64,000 nucleotides of DNA from Watersipora subatra (GCF_963576615.1 NC_088708.1:2604001-2668000); one strand, 5' to 3'; shown: positions 38,901 through 50,302, counted from the stretch's first letter. Translations and numbers: made by a program. Notes: generated by a model not told the origin, from the letters alone.

Positions 38901-41900
38901 ACTAATAGCGGAGACACTAATAGCGGAGACACTAATAGCGGAGACACTAATAGCGGAGACACTAATAGCAGAGACACTAATAGCCGAGACACTAATAGCC
39001 GAGACACTAATACAAAACTGATGCATAAGCTCATAGGTGGAGGTAAGAGAGAGGTAGAGATAAGCAACATAACTTACCATAAATACTCATGTATATACTC
39101 ATGTACCTTTGAACCTAAAATTTTTAAAGTTTGGGATGTAACTTGTACACGCAGTCCAAAAAGTATATAGATCTGTAGACTTCTCACTGCATTCAGGGTT
39201 AGTGTACCTTTTACAATGCGCAAGTACTAAAAATAATTTATTCAACAATAAGACGCTTGGAAAGATCTAGTACATGTACTTGTACTGACATAATGAGGTG
39301 ATTACTCGGGGTCACTGTCATGTGGCATCTTTAGCATTTAATTACATTCTTTGGGTTGCTTCTCGTTGGTGCAAAAACTATGTTTGCAACATTCCATTTA
39401 AACACAGCATCGTATTTTGTCCTTCTCGGTGACATTTGTTCCAAAATGTACCCGCTGATTTGGTATTTGTTTACTGTACAGTAAATTGCTGAAGCCGCTA
39501 TACATCCCCTCGCAAAAGTGGGAACACTCATTTAATTGGTCAATCGCCAGCTTGTCAGCCAATGCGTGCTTGCCTCGACAGATGGAGACAGTAAACTTGG
39601 CGAATGACTCACTTGGCTAGGTTAAATTAAGTGTGTTAAATGAATGGAAAAATGGCGGGCACGACTTATACACTATGTATACCTGTAGCTCAAAAAACAT
39701 CCTTCAATGTTTGGGGTGTGGTTTATACATGGCGGGGGCTTACATGCTAGGATTTGCAGTACTCTGACTTAAACTAGGTTGAGTTTAAACTGACCTAGTT
39801 CTTATATTATTTTCATTTTTATATGTATTACATTTTTATATTTCGTCAGATTTTTCATTTTCATTTATAAACCTGCAATGAAACAAAGATTGATAAAAGT
39901 TTTCTTAAAAATACATTAGGTGTTGAGACAAATATTTGCTCCAATCGTACGTTTGGAAGTTTGTATGTCGGGGTGATGGCAAGTGCGGATTTGGCTGTAA
40001 CTGCGCCAGCCATCTCAGTTGCAATCTAATTGGTAAAAAACTGTCAATGTAAGTTTGGGAGAAGTACCTAGGAACCACCCGAGTGGAATTATAAGCTCAG
40101 TCATGTGTAGGTTTTCGTGTTAGACACAGGGGTGCTAGAAATGCGCTTGCAACTTCCTTCAACTTGTATTATACATGTATATAATTTATAATAAATATAT
40201 AATTATATATATATATTATACATGTATATAATTTATAATAAATGTATAATTTAAATTACCTCAAGTTTTATGTTTCTTGTTACCTTTTTGTTTTACTTTT
40301 CATTTTTGCCTGTTTCTTTGCTTTTATATTTATAACTGTAATGCTTTCAAAAACTTTGTATGCTCTATGTTGAATTTACATCCGATTTAGATACATTGCA
40401 TATTGTTTCATCTTGCATTACGTCGATAGCACATATGAATGAGCTATCGATGTAATCTGACGGCACATACTATATGTACATGTAAAAATTTGTGTGTAGG
40501 TTTAACTGTATTTGGCAAACAGACAGATACATTTGGGCTTTTGCATTGATACCTGGGTGAGCGAGCTAATGTCATTTGCTAATTCATGGATGAAATATTA
40601 CAAATTATAGCTATACCAGTAGGTGAGCATGGAATGAGGAGTACCAGTAGGTGAGCATAGAATGAGGAGTACCAGTAGGTGAGCATAGAATGAGGAGTAC
40701 CAGTAGGTGAGCATGGAATGAGGACTACTAGTAGGTGAGCATAGAATGAGGAGTACCAGTAGGTGAGCATAGAATGAGGAGTACCAGTAGGTGAGCATGG
40801 AATGAGGAGTACCAGTAAGTGAGCATGGAATGAGGAGTTGTGAATTTTGTTGCAAGACGATTAGCAGTTAATCAGAGTGACAGTCATAAAATGAGGAGAG
40901 GTTTTTGAAGTCGTTTTGTAAACTTCGATACAAGCCATTCTTGTGATATCTTCATAGCTGTTCATTTAACTGCAAGCTTTCGTAGGTAACTAATTAATCC
41001 GTTGCCAGACAGGAAAGCATAACCCTAGAATGGGATATCATCGTCCTAGGATAGCATGATCTTCACTGCTGTTCCACATTCGTCTATTTAGATTGATTCT
41101 ATAACATGCATCCGCTCGCCATCTACGCAGCAGTTTCACTTTTAATAACACTGTTTTAGGAAAATTGGTTGGGGCGTTAAGACTACCAGGCATATTTTAG
41201 TTTAGGAATAAGATGTTTTAATTATGACAGTACTACATTTGCAGTTTTTTAAATGTGTACATGCAAAAAATATCCGGACTAATAACTCACATCCTCTAAT
41301 GATACAGGGTAGGTAACTCACATCCTGTAATGATACAAGGTAGGTAACTCACATCCTCTAATGATACAGGGTAGGTAACTCGCATCCTCTAATAATACAG
41401 GGTAGGTAACTCACATCCTCTAATAATACAGGGTAGGTAACTCACATCCTCTAATGATACAGGGTAGGTAACTCACATCCTCTAATAATACAGGGTAGGT
41501 AACTCACATCCTCTAATGATACAGGGTAGGTAACTCACATCTTGCAATGATGCAGAGTAGGTAACGCACATCCTCTAATGATACAGGGTAGGTAACTCTC
41601 ATCCTCTAATGATGCAGGGTAGGTAACTCACATCCTCTAATGATACAGTGTAGGTAACTCACATCCTCTAATGATACAGTGTAGGTAACTCTCATCCTCT
41701 AATGATACAGGGTAGGTAACTCACATCCTCTAATGATACAGGGTAGGTAACTCACATCCTCTAATGATACAGGGTAGGTAACTCACATTCTCTAATGATA
41801 CAGTGTAGGTAACTCACATCCTCTAATGATACAGGGTAGGTAACTCACATCCTCTATTGATACAGTGTAGGTAACTCACATCCTCTAATGATACAGGGTA

Positions 41901-42240
41901 GGTAACTCACATCCTCTAATAATACAGGGTAGGTAACTCTCATCCTGTAATGATACAGGGTAGGTAACTCACATCCTCTGTGTGACTCAAATATTGGATC
42001 AAAATTACATGAGTGTAGTTAGGTGTAGTTTGGTACAATATGTCTAGAGACTAGTTAGTAGCGTAGCCGTGTGTAGCTTGGTAGATTATGTTTTCCTACA
42101 AGCTCTAGGAGACACTCTGATGTTAAACATTTGATAGCTTCACCTAGGATGTAAGGTGCAATGCACTTTGGAACTGCATCTTTACTATTATTTTACTTGC
42201 AGCCTTCGAGTCCCATGATGCCTTCGAAGGAAAAAGGTGA
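35913..42240 (+). CDS. EIF4E3: Eukaryotic translation initiation factor 4E type 3
   Basis: Class III eIF4E cap-binding protein; the mammalian form binds m7G caps atypically and tempers eIF4E activity. Seven exons: 35913-36061, 36303-36375, 36494-36588, 36849-36909, 37011-37077, 37266-37421, 42203-42240 (stop TGA). All borders are AG/GT and all phases join to 212 residues, close to vertebrate EIF4E3. Diagnostic blocks: NSSWTFWIDK, KFWSVYNNIPQPSQ, YSYHLMREGSKPIWEDASHC, VWRELLLAAIGEKL, GVSISVRDRDDVVQIWNTNA and the C-terminal AFESHDAFEGKR. The Trp-Glu pair that binds the cap (W102/E103 of eIF4E) is kept as IWED. The position of eIF4E Trp56 appears to be Tyr (AEYEANL), whereas human EIF4E3 has Cys. 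The start ATG sits in a good context (AAAATGG); an upstream ATG nine bases earlier opens a short out-of-frame ORF. The last intron (4.8 kb) is mostly minisatellites. Confidence 0.95.
37673..39010. repeat. 15-bp minisatellite, about 89 copies
   Basis: Unit AGCAGAGACACTAAT repeated in strict 15-bp register for 1.34 kb in the last EIF4E3 intron. Because 15 is divisible by three, several frames stay open on both strands (IAETL, NSRDT, ISVSA and LLVSL peptides); these are not genes. Variants are clustered: scattered GAAACAC units in the left half, AGCCGAG and a run of eight AGCGGAG units near the right end, showing local unit duplication. Confidence 0.97.
39011..40614. other. EIF4E3 last-intron DNA with AT-rich duplication
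   Basis: Mostly featureless intron sequence. At 40182-40255 a 56-bp AT-rich segment containing ATACATGTATATAATTTAT is duplicated in tandem. Confidence 0.5.
40615..40842. repeat. 28-bp minisatellite, eight copies, donor-like motif
   Basis: Each unit contains ACCAGTAGGTGAGCAT followed by (A/G)GAATGAGGAGT. In gene sense TAG/GTGAGC resembles a 5' splice site. Lies in the last EIF4E3 intron. Confidence 0.93.
41283..41978. repeat. 31-bp minisatellite, about 22 copies, splice-site-like
   Basis: Units share GGTAGGTAACTCACATCC followed by TCTAATGATACAG. In gene sense each unit offers a branch-point-like CTAAT, an AG (ATACAG) and a donor-like GGTAGGT, which matches the GTAGGT of the true donor at 37422. 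About 225 bp before the last EIF4E3 exon. Confidence 0.93.
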
Positions 42241-42966
42241 ACAATGGCTTTGACACTTATCACCTTGACAGATGCCATTGTGACCTTCAGTGCCATTGTG
42301 ACCTCTGCTGTCATCTAATTTGTGCAGTCTACTAAAGAGCTAAAAAATACCTGTGCCAAATCTCACTTTTAGTTCTCAACCATTTTTGGTTTCTGCAATA
42401 TTGCTTGTAAGAGTAGCTAATTTTGTTTAAATTTTAGGCTTCGACCGCGATAGTTTTAGTAGCCTAAATATTTTTTACCGTTCTGTGAATATTTTATTCA
42501 TTATTCTGAGCTGGTAAGCCCACTCTGACACTGCTGAATAACTGATAGCAAGAACTGTATAATTGCCCAGCCAAATTCGTGTGTGTCTATTTTTCTATTC
42601 TCCCATTTATTTTATACGCCGTTTCATATTATTACTTACATGTATATCGCCATGCAGTAGCCATTATTATAGAAGCGCTGAGTTAGACTTAATATAATTG
42701 CACGATGGGATATGTTACCATTGAAAATATGGAGGATCGCTGTCTTCTGTAAGCCCGCACTAGCCACCACAGTAAGTGCTGGCTTACCTTTACATAAGTT
42801 GAACAAAATTACTAAATTAAGAGATCAGCACAAGTAGCCTATATATGGCAACGTTGGCTTTCAGTTGTACTTCCAGTTTCATATGACCGATAATTGACGT
42901 TTTACCTGGCAGTGGTTATTGAGAGCTTTCTTGTCTTGTTTTTATTCGTTCTCTAGCGAAACTATC

Positions 42967-42972
42967 AATAAA
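42967..42972 (+). terminator. Candidate EIF4E3 poly(A) signal
   Basis: AATAAA on the plus strand, 727 bases after the EIF4E3 stop. Confidence 0.45.
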
Positions 42973-43019
42973 TGAGTTATGGCTAACAGCTTCAGAATCA
43001 ATACATATAGATAATAGTC

Positions 43020-43025
43020 TTTATT
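43020..43025 (-). terminator. Candidate DIRAS poly(A) signal
   Basis: TTTATT on plus, AATAAA on minus, 166 bases past the DIRAS stop and 48 bases from the opposing EIF4E3 signal. Confidence 0.5.
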
Positions 43026-43190
43026 CATCCTGAGCAATAATATTGATTACATATTCTGTATAACTAAATCCAGGATGCATTTGATTGCTTGTTATAGTTC
43101 TGCTTGAGTAGTGGCCAGTGCCACCGCTAATCTAGGTTAGTAATTAACCATAATAAACAGCTGGATCACGGTAAATAGAGGTTCAACGAT

Positions 43191-44815
43191 TTACATTAGA
43201 GAGCATTTATTTTTAATACCATCAGCTCTCCTCGCAGCCTTTGATTTTCCCTTTCCTTTTGCGCTACTGGTTGCCAGAGACATCTCTCGTCGCTTTTCCA
43301 ACAGCAGTAACTGCTCAAACACATCCTGAACATTGTATTTAGTTTTAGCGGAAGCTTCCAAATATCCACAATCCCATTGTCCCGCAATTCTGTGTCCTTC
43401 GGCCTCCAGCACTTCTCTATCCGGACAGTCGACTTTGTTACCAACCAGCACAACAGGAACCATAGCCTTTCCTCCTTTGAGATCAACTATCTCATCATAG
43501 ATAGGTTTCAGATCTGAGAGAGATTGTTTATTGTTCACAGCGTAAATGAGTACAAATGCATGACCTTTCTGTATTGATAGCTTTTGCATGGCTGGAAACT
43601 GATGGCTGCCAGTTGTATCTGTCACTTGTAAAGTGCACACTGACTTGTTGCTGCTTATTACCTTAAAACATAAATCTAGCAGTTAATACTGATTAGCTGT
43701 CTGCGCTGATTAACACATAAATCAAACAGTCTTTGCTGATTAACATATACATGTATATATAACAGCATGTGCTGATTAACATATATATGTAACGGTCTGC
43801 GCTGTTTAACATATAAATCTAACAGTCTGCGCTGTTTAATATATAAATCTAACAGTCTGTGCTGATTAACATATAAATCTAACAGTCTGTGCTGATTAAC
43901 ATATAAATCTAACAGTCTGTGCTGTTAAATAAATAAATCTAACAGTCTGCGCTGATTAACATATATATGTAACAGTCTGTGCTGATTAACATATAAATCT
44001 AACAGTCTGCGCTGTTTAATATATAAATCTAACAGTCTGTACTGATTAACATATAAATCTAACAGTCTGTGCTGATTAACATATAAATCTAACAGTCTGT
44101 GCTGATTAACATATAAATCTAACAGTCTGCGCTGTTTAATATATAAATCTAACAGTCTGCGCTGATTAACATATAAATCTAACAGTCTGCGCTGATTAAC
44201 ATATAAATCTAACAGTCTGCGCTGTTTAACATATAAATCTAACATTCTGCTCTGTTTAATAAATAAATCTAACAGTCTGCATTGTTTAACATATAAATCT
44301 AACAGTCTGCGCTGTTTAATATGTAAATCTAACAGTCTGTGCTGATTAACATATAAATCTAACAGTCTGTGCTGATTAACATATAAATCTAACAGTCTGT
44401 ACTGATTAACATATAAATCTAACAGTCTTTGCTGATTAACATATAAATCTAACAGTCTGTGCTGATTAACATATAAATCTAACAGTCTTTGCTGATTAAC
44501 ATATAAATCTAACAGTCTGCGCTGTTTAATATATAAATCTAACAGTCTGCGCTGTTTAATATATAAATCTAACAGTCTTTGCTGTTTAATATATAAATCT
44601 AAGTCTGTGCTGATTAACAAGTCTAACTGCTTGAGCTATTACGTAGAGTGTAAGCAACTGACCTTCCTGTAGGTATCTTCAATCGTAGGAACATAGCCTT
44701 CCCTGTAAGTTCCTTCTACAAATTGTTGAACAATGGAGCTTTTTCCCACCCCAGCCGATCCAAAGACAACGACTCTGTAGTCGTTAGCATCCTGCCCTAC
44801 CACTCCATTAGGCAT
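43191..44815 (-). CDS. DIRAS: DIRAS-family Ras-like small GTPase (two exons)
   Basis: Di-Ras type GTPase, a plasma-membrane Ras relative. Exons 44815-44663 and 43661-43191 join in phase (donor AAG/GTCAG, acceptor TTTTAAG/GTAATA) to about 207 residues; human DIRAS1/2 have 198-199. Start ATG 44815-44813 gives [20 protein letters not shown]-loop GSAGVGKSS; switch I region [18 protein letters not shown]3 is [16 protein letters not shown], the family's distinctive replacement of DTAGQE that lacks the catalytic Gln; G4 NKVD; G5 EASAK. A basic tail ends in the CAAX box CSLM, predicting prenylation, with Met favouring farnesyl. The switch II block (SHQFPAMQ) identifies DIRAS over other Ras groups. 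The 1-kb intron is nearly all minisatellite. Convergent with EIF4E3. Confidence 0.95.
43690..44605. repeat. 30-bp minisatellite filling the DIRAS intron
   Basis: About 30 copies of a unit built from AACAGTCTGTGCTGATTAAC and ATATAAATCT. It fills about 90% of the intron, ending about 30 bp from the acceptor and 60 bp from the donor. The first, diverged units grade into the sequence beside the acceptor. The 30-bp period keeps a minus-strand frame open for 231 codons (LLDLYVNQ repeats) that is not a gene. Confidence 0.95.
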
Positions 44816-46317
44816 ATTGTATTATATCTGTTGATGACTCCGTTTACTTTCCTTCAAATAAACATGCAATCATCATCTCATTTTTCATATACTCTGTACG
44901 GTATATCTATTATTAGAACAGCTACTTTCTATTCTAATTCCAACTAAAAATATCAGCTGCTCACCCATTCCAGCATCTATAGTTTGCTACTGAAATATCT
45001 GCCTCCTTGTTCCATAGCTTGTACGCGCACGCGAGTTCATATCAATAGCATTATATTGATCTCTGTTTGACGAGTTTAAGTACAAACATGAGAATTTTTA
45101 TTTGCTCAATTAATTTTAAGTGATTGTAGGTGAGAGGTCACTTCAAAAAGTCAATGCCAGTACATAGCATTACAGGGCATCATCTATGTTTGGTTTTAGA
45201 TATGCATTTTGCTTTCACGTGTGTCACTTGAGTTTAAAGTAAATCTTCTATAAAGTGATAGCAATCGAAGTGAATAAATGTGTATATGTTGGTATTAAGA
45301 TGTGTAAAAAATATTTTAGAGCTTAACAATACTTATAAAAAAGGGTTTATTTAAATTGTACCTTTAAATTGAAGTAATACTGCTTTAAGACCAATACAAA
45401 GGGTGTTTAATGACGAAGTATCTTGACCATAATTTAGAACACATGTACTAGTAAAAGAGTATACGCGAACTGAAAAAATTGGTTGGAACCAGCAAGTGCT
45501 CTGACCAAACATAAAATTCGCTCACAGATTTTAGTGTGAACATTTTCATCGATTTGCAGAACTTTATATGAACGTTAGAATAAATGAAACAATAAATAAA
45601 TGCATTGTTTGAAAATATGAACCTGGAAACTCCAAAAAGCTTGCAAAATGGTTAAGCTAAAAAGGACTAGTAATCTTAGCGGTCAACAGCTAAAGATGTT
45701 AAATTGTTATTGATTTTGTTTTTGATGTCTTAAATTTTAAATCTATTCTTCTAGCTAATTGCTTGTAGAGCTGCCTGATTATTGATTGTTTCTCTGCTAT
45801 GGCTTTTATAAACCATACATATCATGGTGTGTAGAACATTTCTGAACTTGTTTGGCTGGCTGACTGGATGTCTCACTCAATTAACAGAATAGGATAGGAT
45901 CAGGTAGAGGATATTTGCTCTTGTTCAGAAAAAAATCAAAGAGAGGAATCTAAAAACTACCTGTTGTTTGAAAGCCAATAAAATTTTCCAGTTATTTCTG
46001 TACAGTAAACCTGGTGTGTGCTTCACTTTAATTTTAATGGCATGCTGCAGGCTTAAAACATGGAGGTTGAAACATTTATGATATAGGGATTGATACTGTG
46101 GCTAGTACTGCTCTTAGTGAGGTTTATAAAAAGTACACTAGAACATTGATATAGGAGGGGGAGCAAAGGCTTTGGAGATAGCGAGTTAAGATACAAGATA
46201 TGCAGGAGCAAAGACATAGTATTATATGATATAATAAAATTGCTTCACTTTGACTCACACGCGCTAACTAGCTTCTTCACACCTCAAATTTTGCTTAATA
46301 AATACTCAGTAGGTTTA
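44816..46317. other. Upstream region of DIRAS
   Basis: AT-rich DNA that should contain the DIRAS promoter (minus strand). No core promoter motif or other feature could be supported. Confidence 0.35.
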
Positions 46318-47536
46318 CATTGAAAGACCTAAAGTTGGTCACTATGAAATAATGAACAAAGTCACTGAGAAGTGATGAACAAAAGTCACTATGAAGTGAT
46401 GAACAAAGTCACTGTGAAGTGATGAACAAAGTCACTGTGAAGCGATGAACAAAGTCACTATGAAATAATGAACAAAGTCACTGAGAAGTGATGAACAAAA
46501 GTCACTGTGAAGTGATGAACAAAGTCACTGTGAAGTAATGAACAAAGTCACTATGAAGTGATGAACAAAGTCACTGTGAAGTAATGAACAAAGTCACTGT
46601 GAAGTAATGAACAAAGTCACTATGAAGTGATGAACAAAGTCACTGTGAAGTGATGAACAAAGTCACTGTGAAGTGATGAACAAAGTCACTATGAAGTGAT
46701 GAACGAAGTCACTGTGAAGTGATGAACAAAGTCACTGTGAAGTAATGAACAAAGTCACTGTGAAGTAATGAACAAAGTCACTATGAAGTGATGAACAAAG
46801 TCACTGTGAAGTGATGAACAAAGTCACTGTGAAGTGATGAACAAAGTCACTATGAAGTGATGAACGAAGTCACTGTGAAGTGATGAACAAAGTCACTATG
46901 AAGTGATGAACAAAGTCACTGTGAAGTGATGAACAAAGTCACTGTGAAGTAATGAACAAAGTCACTATGAAGTGATGAACAAAGTCACTGTGAAGTAATG
47001 AAAAAAGTCACTATGAAGTGATGAACAAAGTCACTATAAAGCGATGAACAAAGTCACTGTGAGGTGATGAACAAAGTCACTGTGAAGTAATGAACAAAGT
47101 CACTGCGAAGTAATGAAAAAAGTCACTATGAAGCGATGAACAAAATCACTGTGAAGTAATGAACAAAGTCACTATGAAGTGATGAACAAAGTCACTGAGA
47201 AGTGATGAACAAAAGTCACTGTGAAGTGATGAACAAAGTCACTGTGAAGTAATGAACAAAGTCACTATGAAGTGATGAACAAAGTCACTGTGAAGTAATG
47301 AAAAAAGTCACTATGAAGTGATGAACAAAGTCACTATAAAGCGATGAACAAAGTCACTGTGAGGTGATGAACAAAGTCACTGTGAAGTAATGAACAAAGT
47401 CACTGCGAAGTAATGAAAAAAGTCACTATGAAGCGATGAACAAAGTCACTATGAAGCGATGAGCAAAGTCACTGTGAAGTGATGAACAAAGTCACTGTGA
47501 AGTAATGAAAAAAGTCACTATGAAGTGATGAACAAA
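46318..47536. repeat. 23-bp minisatellite, about 53 copies
   Basis: Unit AAAGTCACTGTGAAGTGATG plus AAC, with GTGA/ATGA, AGTGATG/AGTAATG and AAAA variants recurring in blocks. For example, the run starting near 46960 recurs near 47260, a higher-order duplication of roughly 300 bp. Intergenic, upstream of DIRAS. Confidence 0.95.
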
Positions 47537-48583
47537 ACAAGCATAATATACATTACATCCTGATTTTCTATGAAATTCTAACCTGGAAGATCTGAGAGCT
47601 ACAAACTACATCTATTGCATTTACCTGTTGAGAGAAAACAATTACAAGTGACTACTCTAAAATAATTGATGCTGAGAATAGTCTGAACACTAAGGTTTTA
47701 ATACGTCAGATGTTAAAGATACGAGGTGTGTTTTAAGCGGAGTAGAAAAATGCTATTGTTATAATCAACATAGAGAATGTATGAGTTAGTAGCTATGAGC
47801 AGTTGGACCACAGCTTAATTCTTCTCTTACTAGAAGATATTTATTATTTGCTCTATTACACGGTTACATTAAATTTATCATCAATTTTATAATAAAGTTA
47901 ACAAGAATACAACAATGTAACTTAGCTTCCCTCTACACACAATCTAGCTAGATGTCTCAGAGCTATTTGTTTATAAAAAAAAGACTAGCTAGGAGTAGCT
48001 GATAGGAGCTCAATCTTTAACAAGCTGGTGGTATCTTTATATACGGTTCAACTTAACTACTTCAAATTCTTCTTTGCAGTGCTGTTATTGCCTCTTCATT
48101 GCTTTGTACGAAAGTATTTCACATAGTATAGGGCCTACTTACGAAAGCCCCTGTGTCAGCATGAATGAGATTAAGCTCCACTGTAACGCTCAGCTACGAC
48201 ACTCACCTCAAGCAAAGAAGCTGAGTCCAGGTTTTACAACATTACTGACTATTAATGTTACTAAGAACAGTCTCAATACCACAGAGGTTGCAATAAAACG
48301 GAATGTACACACGCCAATCAGAGATTCTAGTAGAAGAGTATTGATTCTTTAACTGGTCACAGTAAATGCCTGCAACTGTTCATCGATTGCATTCACATTA
48401 TAACGGTTTGCTGTATATATATGAGATGTATCCATTATCTCTAATGTCTATCGCAACTCCATTTAGAATTTAAGGGAAGCTAACTGAGCTCTGGGTATGA
48501 ACTTGCACCTATAACTATAGGACAATTGTTTTTGATAGCCTCTCAGGGAGACACATAAAGTTGCACTATCAACTGATGAAAAG
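47537..48583. other. Intergenic DNA
   Basis: No recognisable gene. The 92-codon frame at 48074-48352 has no family resemblance and is probably chance. Confidence 0.4.
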
Positions 48584-48610
48584 CCAAATCTTGGAGTTGC
48601 TCACCTCCTA

Positions 48611-48651
<41 letters not shown>

Positions 48652-48719
48652 TTATTTATATATATAAATATATATATATACACACACATATATAGGAGGT
48701 GAGCAACTCCAAGATTTGG
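48584..48719. repeat. AT-cored palindrome 1
   Basis: Inverted arms start CCAAATCTTGGAGTTGCTCA and its inverse. They run about 45 bp perfectly into a TA-rich core. It lies 8 bp from a second palindrome. Confidence 0.92.
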
Positions 48720-48727
48720 AGTTTTAC

Positions 48728-48881
48728 CAATTTTCTGTCCAAAGACTTTTCTATTACCCGGGCAACGCCGGGTGGCACAGCTAGTATATATATATATATA
48801 TTTATTTATTTATATATATATATACTAGCTGTGCCACCCGGCGTTGCCCGGGTAATAGAAAAGTCTTTGGACAGAAAATTG
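48728..48881. repeat. AT-cored palindrome 2, made of inverted CCGGCG repeat ends
   Basis: Arms of about 69 bp match perfectly: CAATTTTCTGTCCAAAGACT through CCCGGGCAACGCCGGGTGG to CACAGCTAGTATATA, then the inverse. The right arm is the start of repeat copy 5; the left arm is an exact inverted piece of it. Confidence 0.93.
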
Positions 48882-49250
48882 ATTTGTATTTAACATATAA
48901 CAACATTTGCCATTCTAATTTTCAAACTACATATCATGAGAAAAGTGTTTTGGCTTATAAACAATGAGAAGTAGTGAGAGTTGCTATTAGCAATGATATA
49001 CAGCTCCCCATGTGCGGACTGTATGCAAAGCAGTTAAGTATTCGCTGTCATATAATGACTTATAATGGCAAACTAGCAATTCGATTTCTGTAGTCTAGTG
49101 GGTAAGGCGTCAGACTGGTAATGGCAGGGTCTGTGATCGAATCTGCTTCGGTACAGAATATTTAATCCAAGATTTTAAGATCTATAGCCGGACAATCAAT
49201 CCTACAAACCTACATACGACAAACTTTGAGAAATATATATATACATATAT
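48825..49250 (+). repeat. CCGGCG repeat family, copy 5 (short form with tRNA-like segment)
   Basis: Starts ACTAGCTGTGCCACCCGGCG and is nearly identical to copy 1 for about 130 bp. It then carries a tRNA-like stretch at about 49093-49160 (GTAGTCTAGTGGGTAAGGCG and GATCGAATC) and ends ATAGCCGGACAATC...ACAAACTTTGAGAAATATA. Confidence 0.8.
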
Positions 49251-49261
49251 ATAGGTTTATA

Positions 49262-50302
49262 TATGAATATATATATATAGATCTCAAAGTTTATGTGTCT
49301 GTCTGTATGTCCTTCGGTATGTCCGGCTATAACTATTAAAATCTTGTAATTAGAAGCGTGCAATTGTCGATTGCCCAAGCTAAATTAGGTGTTAATTGAA
49401 ACTCTATTAACTCTATGAAACATGATGCTTTTTCATCCTCGTCGTGCTAGGGCTAATTTGTTTTCTGCACAATGATATCAACAACAATTTATCTTGAAAT
49501 TAAAATTTGGAGATTGTATCTCAATTCAGTGTCATCCGTTATAGTAAAAACGGGTTCGCAAACAGATAAGTGATAAAATTTTGGTTAAAAGTTTACTAAA
49601 ATGTGTACTAAAACTTTCTTTAAGTATGTTTTTAGTAAGCTACATTTATATGAGTTAGATTCAGCGTTTATATCATGTATCTGTCTCGAAGGTAAGAACT
49701 CTGCATATAGTACACTGTAATGTTGCATTTTTTTGCAGATCATAACCACAAAATGCACTAAAGTTATTGTAGGTAACTATAGTTACTAAGGTTAATCTAT
49801 TGAACATATTGTTTTGTTACTATTTTTAATGATGATGATTTTACCAGGAGGTGATTGCATCAGATAATTACTATGGGTTTCTATCCCACTCTATACAATG
49901 TTTTCTCCTTGAGATGCCAACACGGAAACAAACTAAAATTATATAATCGTAGAACAAATAATCTTTCATTGTAATCATAGCAAAACAGCATATATTTAGC
50001 CATTACTTGCTAATGATTTCACATTTACATTTAAATACCTTTAAAGTTTTATTTTTTCTCCTAATTCATTTCAATAAAACACTTCTTTCATGATATGAAA
50101 TTTAAAAGTACAATTGTTTGAAAACGTTTGAAAATCTTTACAGTTGTTTTTTTCTCTTAATTCATTTGAACTGCACAAAAAACACTTTTCCCAAGACATG
50201 AAGTTTAAAAGTTAGAATGGTAAATGTTGTATATGTTGAATAAAAATAAATTTTCAAACTTTGTTTTTATTACCCGGGCAATGCCAGGCATTCACATACG
50301 TA
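49262..50302 (-). repeat. CCGGCG repeat family, copy 6 (long form)
   Basis: Minus orientation: the tail (TATAGATCTCAAAGTTTATG) is at the left and the head (TTACCCGGGCAATGCCAGGC) at the right. It has internal repeats of the TTCATGATATGAAATTTAAAAG type. No transposase or reverse transcriptase is visible. Confidence 0.75.

Larger units (their letters stand above)
42241..43190. other. Convergent 3' ends of EIF4E3 and DIRAS
   Basis: Region between the two stop codons. It holds the opposing poly(A) signals at 42967-42972 (+) and 43020-43025 (-). No other gene is visible. Confidence 0.6.

Noticed and set aside
37673-39010. CRISPR-like array
   Set aside because: Units are contiguous with no unique spacers and the genome is eukaryotic.
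37510-39170. Open frames of about 500 codons on both strands with IAETL, NSRDT, ISVSA or LLVSL repeats
   Set aside because: They are by-products of a 15-bp tandem repeat inside the EIF4E3 intron; period divisible by three keeps frames open.
43925-44620. 231-codon minus-strand frame of LLDLYVNQ repeats
   Set aside because: It is the 30-bp array in the DIRAS intron.
48074-48352. 92-codon open frame
   Set aside because: No family resemblance, no splice context, in repeat-rich intergenic DNA.
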